DNA of 7,821 bases from an uncultured Cloacibacillus sp. (GTDB lineage: Bacteria; Synergistota; Synergistia; Synergistales; Synergistaceae), in contig UQVV01000081.1 in assembly GCA_900544635.1 (NCBI GenBank), forward strand, positions 1-7,821. Reading direction: 5' to 3'. The number at the start of each line of letters is the position of its first letter. Positions within the stretch are counted from its first letter, which is position 1. This document shows positions 5,549-7,821 of this stretch, in pieces. A program made the translations under genes and the position numbers. A model generated the notes under the pieces. It ran no database searches and was not told the origin of the DNA. It was given only the letters and a program-made list of their open reading frames with translations.

Positions 5549-6471
5549 TGCGCCGCGCTCCTTCCCGCGAAGGCTACGAACAAATCTTCGAGCCCCGGCT
5601 CGATTTCGCGCATCTCCGGCATTTCAGCGCCGTGTTCGCGGAAGGCCGCCGCCGCGGAATCGCGCGCGCCCTGCGCGTCGTCCGTGACGACGTGGTACTT
5701 CGAGCCGAACATATTCGCGTCCACGATGTGCGCGCGCCCAGAGAGCCACGCGCCAGCCTCGCGCGCGCCCGTCGCGAGGCTCATAATCTTGTACGGATAG
5801 CGAGAGAGCAGCTCGCCCGTCGTGCCTATGTCCAAAATGCGCCCGCCGTTCAAAAACAGCTTGCGCGTGCAGAGCTCCGCCTCGTCCATATATGGCGTGC
5901 TGACCGCTATCGTCAGCCCCTCGTGGTTGAACTGGTAGAGCAGCGCCCAGAATTCGCGCCGCGCCACGGGGTCTACGCCAGTCGTCGGCTCGTCGAGCAG
6001 CAGTATCTCGGGCGTGTTCAGCAGCCCTATCGCGAGCGCGAGCTTCTGCTTCATGCCGCCCGACAAATTTCCCGCGAACCTGTCGCGGAAGCCCCAGAGG
6101 CCGACGCGCGACAAGATGAACTCCGCGCGCTCCTCGACAGCCTTTTCCGGCTTGCCGTAGAGCGAGCCGAAAAGCCGTATATTCTCCATGACGCTCATAT
6201 TCGTGTAAAGGCTGAAAAGCTGCGGCACGTAGCCCGCGCGGGTTCTCGCCGCGCGCCTGTCCGCAGAGCCGAGCAGCAGGCATTCGCCCTCGTCGGGGTT
6301 GATGATGCCCATCGCCATGCGCATCATCGTCGTCTTGCCAGCGCCGTCCGGCCCTATGAAGCCGAAGATTTCGCCGCGCCGTATCTCGAGCTCCACGCCG
6401 TCGAGAGCGCGCGCCGCGCCGAAGCTCTTCGTCACGTTATGGTAGGAGAGGACGACCTCAGCCGCCGTCAT
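5536..6471 (-). CDS. ABC transporter ATPase 1 (switch histidine replaced by proline)
   Basis: This 311-residue ATPase has Walker A GPDGAGKTT (40-48), Q-loop Q84 in YVPQ, signature LSGGM (136-140), Walker B ILLLDE with D160 and E161, and D-loop TGVDP. The switch region reads STPYMDEAE (191-199), so proline 193 (codon CCA, complement of 5893-5895) stands where a histidine normally contacts the ATP gamma-phosphate. The GPDGAGKTT wording resembles the N-terminal ATPase half of YbhF/RbbA-type proteins, so this gene and the next look like the two halves of such a protein encoded separately. The C-terminal portion (about 220-311) ends in the family's EPGLEDLFVAF element. It starts at ATG 6471, overlapping the adaptor stop as ATGA with no strong Shine-Dalgarno of its own, so translation is probably coupled. 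Its ATP site may be slow or regulatory, but the catalytic glutamate is intact, so loss of activity is not certain. Confidence 0.94.
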   Translation of the reverse strand: MTAAEVVLSYHNVTKSFGAARALDGVELEIRRGEIFGFIGPDGAGKTTMMRMAMGIINPDEGECLLLGSADRRAARTRAGYVPQLFSLYTNMSVMENIRLFGSLYGKPEKAVEERAEFILSRVGLWGFRDRFAGNLSGGMKQKLALAIGLLNTPEILLLDEPTTGVDPVARREFWALLYQFNHEGLTIAVSTPYMDEAELCTRKLFLNGGRILDIGTTGELLSRYPYKIMSLATGAREAGAWLSGRAHIVDANMFGSKYHVVTDDAQGARDSAAAAFREHGAEMPEMREIEPGLEDLFVAFAGRSAAQCPR

Positions 6472-7463
6472 AATATCGTAACGTCCGCCGGCATTCCGGG
6501 CTTTATGACGCCCTCCGTATCCTTTATCGAAACTTTAATCCAGAACACCATGTTTGCGCGCTCGCTCTGCGTCAGCGACATGCGCGGATTGTACTCGGCC
6601 TGCTGGTTGATTTCCGTCACCGTCGCCTCGAACGCCTTGTTCGGGAACGGGTCCACGAAGACGCTGCATTTCGCGCCGAGCTTGACGAGCGACAGCTGCG
6701 TCGAAGGAATGTAGAGCTTCACCCAGCAGTCCGTAAGGTCGCCGAGCGTCGCGACGGGCGCGCCCGCCGCTATCACGTCGCCCTCCTCGTAATTCTTCGT
6801 CAGCACCGTGCCCGCGACCGGAGAATAGAGCGTCTTGTAGCTCACGAGCGTCTTGGCCTTCTCGTACGCGGCCTCGGCGCGCGCGGCGTTCGCCTCCGCT
6901 GCGGCTATCTGCTCCGGCCTCGGGCCGTTTTCGAGCAGACGCAGCTGCTCCGCCGCGGCCTTCATGACGTTGTAGGCGGCCTTCGACTGCTCCGACGCGA
7001 GCTCCGCGTCGCGCGCCGCGACCACGCCGTCCGCCGCGAGCGCAGCGAAGCGTTCCTCGTCGCGCTTCGCCTGCTCGTATTGAGCGCGCCGCGCCGCGAC
7101 CTCGGCCCTCGCGCGCGCTATATCCTCCTTGCGGAAGCCGCTGCGCAGCTCCGCAAGCTGCGCGCGCGCCGCGGCGAGCGCCTGCTCCGCCATCATCACG
7201 TCGTCGTCCGCGCCGTCCATCGACAGCTGCGCGACGAACTGCCCTTTTTCAATTTTGTCGGACTCCTCAATCGCGAGCTCGAGGATGCGCCCGCCCGCGA
7301 GCGGCGCGAGCTGCACCTGCGTCACCTCGACCGTCCCCGATGCGCGCACATGCGACGTGTCCGGCCTCTCTTTAAGATAAATCGCCGCCGACGTGCCGAC
7401 TATCAGCAGCGCGGCCGCCGCGGCTAAAATTCCCTTGCCTGTGAAAATTCCGGAAAGCTTCAC
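6468..7463 (-). CDS. HlyD-family periplasmic adaptor (membrane fusion protein, YbhG/YhiI-like)
   Basis: This 331-residue adaptor bridges the inner-membrane ABC transporter and the TolC-like channel. A single N-terminal membrane segment (about 11-29) anchors it. Residues 42-80 (SGTVEVTQVQLAPLAGGRIL onward) are the first half of a lipoyl domain. About 85-205 is an alanine- and arginine-rich coiled-coil hairpin, the part that meets the channel. The second lipoyl half is LYSPVAGTVLTKNYEEGDVI (211-230). A beta-barrel domain runs to the C-terminus, ending KPGMPADVTIL. No lipobox is present, so it is anchored by the helix rather than lipidated. The start is GTG with AAAGGGGG (7472-7479) 8 nt upstream; an ATG six bases earlier is out of frame and stops at once. 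It is the first gene of the operon, directly behind the promoter at 7495-7523, and its stop overlaps the next start. Confidence 0.94.
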   Translation of the reverse strand: MKLSGIFTGKGILAAAAALLIVGTSAAIYLKERPDTSHVRASGTVEVTQVQLAPLAGGRILELAIEESDKIEKGQFVAQLSMDGADDDVMMAEQALAAARAQLAELRSGFRKEDIARARAEVAARRAQYEQAKRDEERFAALAADGVVAARDAELASEQSKAAYNVMKAAAEQLRLLENGPRPEQIAAAEANAARAEAAYEKAKTLVSYKTLYSPVAGTVLTKNYEEGDVIAAGAPVATLGDLTDCWVKLYIPSTQLSLVKLGAKCSVFVDPFPNKAFEATVTEINQQAEYNPRMSLTQSERANMVFWIKVSIKDTEGVIKPGMPADVTIL

Positions 7464-7494
7464 AACATCGTCCCCCTTTACAGGTACTTACCGT

Positions 7495-7523
7495 ATTATC
7501 CTCGCAGCGTATGAAAAAGTCAA
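7495..7523 (-). promoter_or_regulatory. Sigma-70-type promoter of the export operon
   Basis: On the minus strand TTGACT (complement of 7518-7523) and GATAAT (complement of 7495-7500) are separated by exactly 17 bp. Each matches the consensus at five of six positions. Transcription would begin near 7488, giving a leader of about 25 nt before the GTG at 7463. No clear operator palindrome overlaps it, so expression may be constitutive or controlled by a site I cannot recognise. Confidence 0.8.
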
Positions 7524-7562
7524 AACGCGAAGGCCCGGCGAGCCCCGCCGCGCGCACAAAAA

Positions 7563-7595
7563 ACGGCGGCCTCCCGCAGGTGGGGAAGCCGCCGT
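7563..7595 (-). terminator. Intrinsic terminator of the aminotransferase gene
   Basis: ACGGCGGCCTCCC (7563-7575) pairs with GGGAAGCCGCCGT (7583-7595) to give a 13-bp stem with one mismatch and a 7-nt loop. On the minus strand it is followed by six Ts (complement of 7558-7563). It lies 18 nt after the stop codon at 7614 and separates that gene from the export operon's promoter. Confidence 0.9.
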
Positions 7596-7613
7596 GAAAT
7601 TTCCGCTCGTTCG

Positions 7614-7821
7614 CTATTTTACGCCGCGCGCGTTCGCGTACTCGCGAGCCGCTTCTATCAGCAAATCGTCTTCGTCCTTCGTACGCGCCGCTATGCGGAC
7701 GAACTTTCCGTCGAGGCCCGCGAAGTTCCGCGTGTGGCGGACGACGATGCCGCGCTCGAGCATGAAGCGTATGAAGTCCTCGTCGTCCGGCGCTTCGACT
7801 AGGAAGAAGTTCGCGCAGGTC
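7614..7821 (-). CDS. PLP-dependent aminotransferase, HisC/CobD-like, C-terminal fragment
   Basis: The last 68 residues are visible. They begin TCANFFLVEAPDDEDFIRFM, continue through LERGIVVRHTRNFAGLDGKF and VRIAARTKDED, and end in a short helix at ARGVK before TAG. The pattern CANFFL, a helix ending ERGIVVR, a short turn with GLDGKFVRIA, and a final helix is typical of the small domain of fold-type I aminotransferases related to histidinol-phosphate aminotransferase and threonine-phosphate decarboxylase. The arginine in VRIA is where the family binds the substrate carboxylate or phosphate. The pyridoxal-binding lysine and the rest of the protein are outside the window. The sequence does not decide between HisC and CobD. 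A terminator follows at 7563-7595, so this gene ends its own transcription unit and is not part of the pump operon. Confidence 0.82.
   Translation of the reverse strand, partial: TCANFFLVEAPDDEDFIRFMLERGIVVRHTRNFAGLDGKFVRIAARTKDEDDLLIEAAREYANARGVK

Noticed and set aside
5548..6714. A 388-codon open frame on the plus strand opposite the first ATPase and part of the adaptor
   Set aside because: It lies antisense to clearly conserved ATPase and adaptor genes, is arginine/alanine-rich with no recognisable domain, and is the expected by-product of high-GC codon use on the other strand.

Overview
This window comes from a high-GC bacterium (well above 55% by eye) with an outer membrane. A TolC-type outer-membrane channel is encoded at the end of an export operon. 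The mix of Clostridia-like small proteins (an HxlR regulator with a TTG start, an NAD(P)H-binding protein beginning MKIAVICANG, and a CX4CX2C radical SAM protein) with a TolC channel suggests a diderm lineage such as Synergistota or a diderm Firmicute. This placement is inference; no ribosomal or other marker gene is present.

Layout from left to right. (1) Positions 1-160, minus strand: the N-terminus of a radical SAM protein that runs off the left edge. (2) 328-957, minus: an NAD(P)H-binding Rossmann-fold protein, followed by an intrinsic terminator at 254-305. (3) 958-1108: a divergent regulatory region with a perfect 14-bp palindrome. (4) 1109-1444 and 1441-1971, plus: an HxlR-type regulator translationally coupled to a GNAT acetyltransferase. 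(5) 1973-2004: a bidirectional terminator between convergent units. (6) 2009-7463, minus: a five-gene export operon with its own good sigma-70-type promoter (TTGACT-17-GATAAT). Its order is HlyD-like periplasmic adaptor, ABC ATPase 1, ABC ATPase 2, ABC-2 permease, TolC-like channel. (7) 7563-7595: another intrinsic terminator, for a PLP-dependent aminotransferase (HisC/CobD-like) whose C-terminus occupies 7614-7821 on the minus strand.

The export operon encodes a whole tripartite pump in one transcript, resembling YbhGFSR and YhiI-RbbA-YhhJ of Enterobacteria. Here the two ATPase domains are separate genes, only one permease is present, and the outer-membrane channel is included. Stop and start codons overlap at three of the four junctions. 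The first ATPase has proline where the catalytic switch histidine should be, while the second is canonical, so the pump probably has an asymmetric ATPase pair. The substrate cannot be read from sequence.

The HxlR unit looks like a small autoregulated stress switch: a single-cysteine HxlR protein, a divergently transcribed NAD(P)H-binding protein, a shared promoter region with a palindromic operator candidate, and a co-translated acetyltransferase. I see no RNA genes, CRISPR arrays, insertion sequences or phage genes. No gene-free stretch exceeds 300 bases. Most of the window is ordinary. The points most worth a second look are the degenerate first ATPase, the single permease, the palindrome, and a 20-nt terminator arm repeated at both ends of the window.
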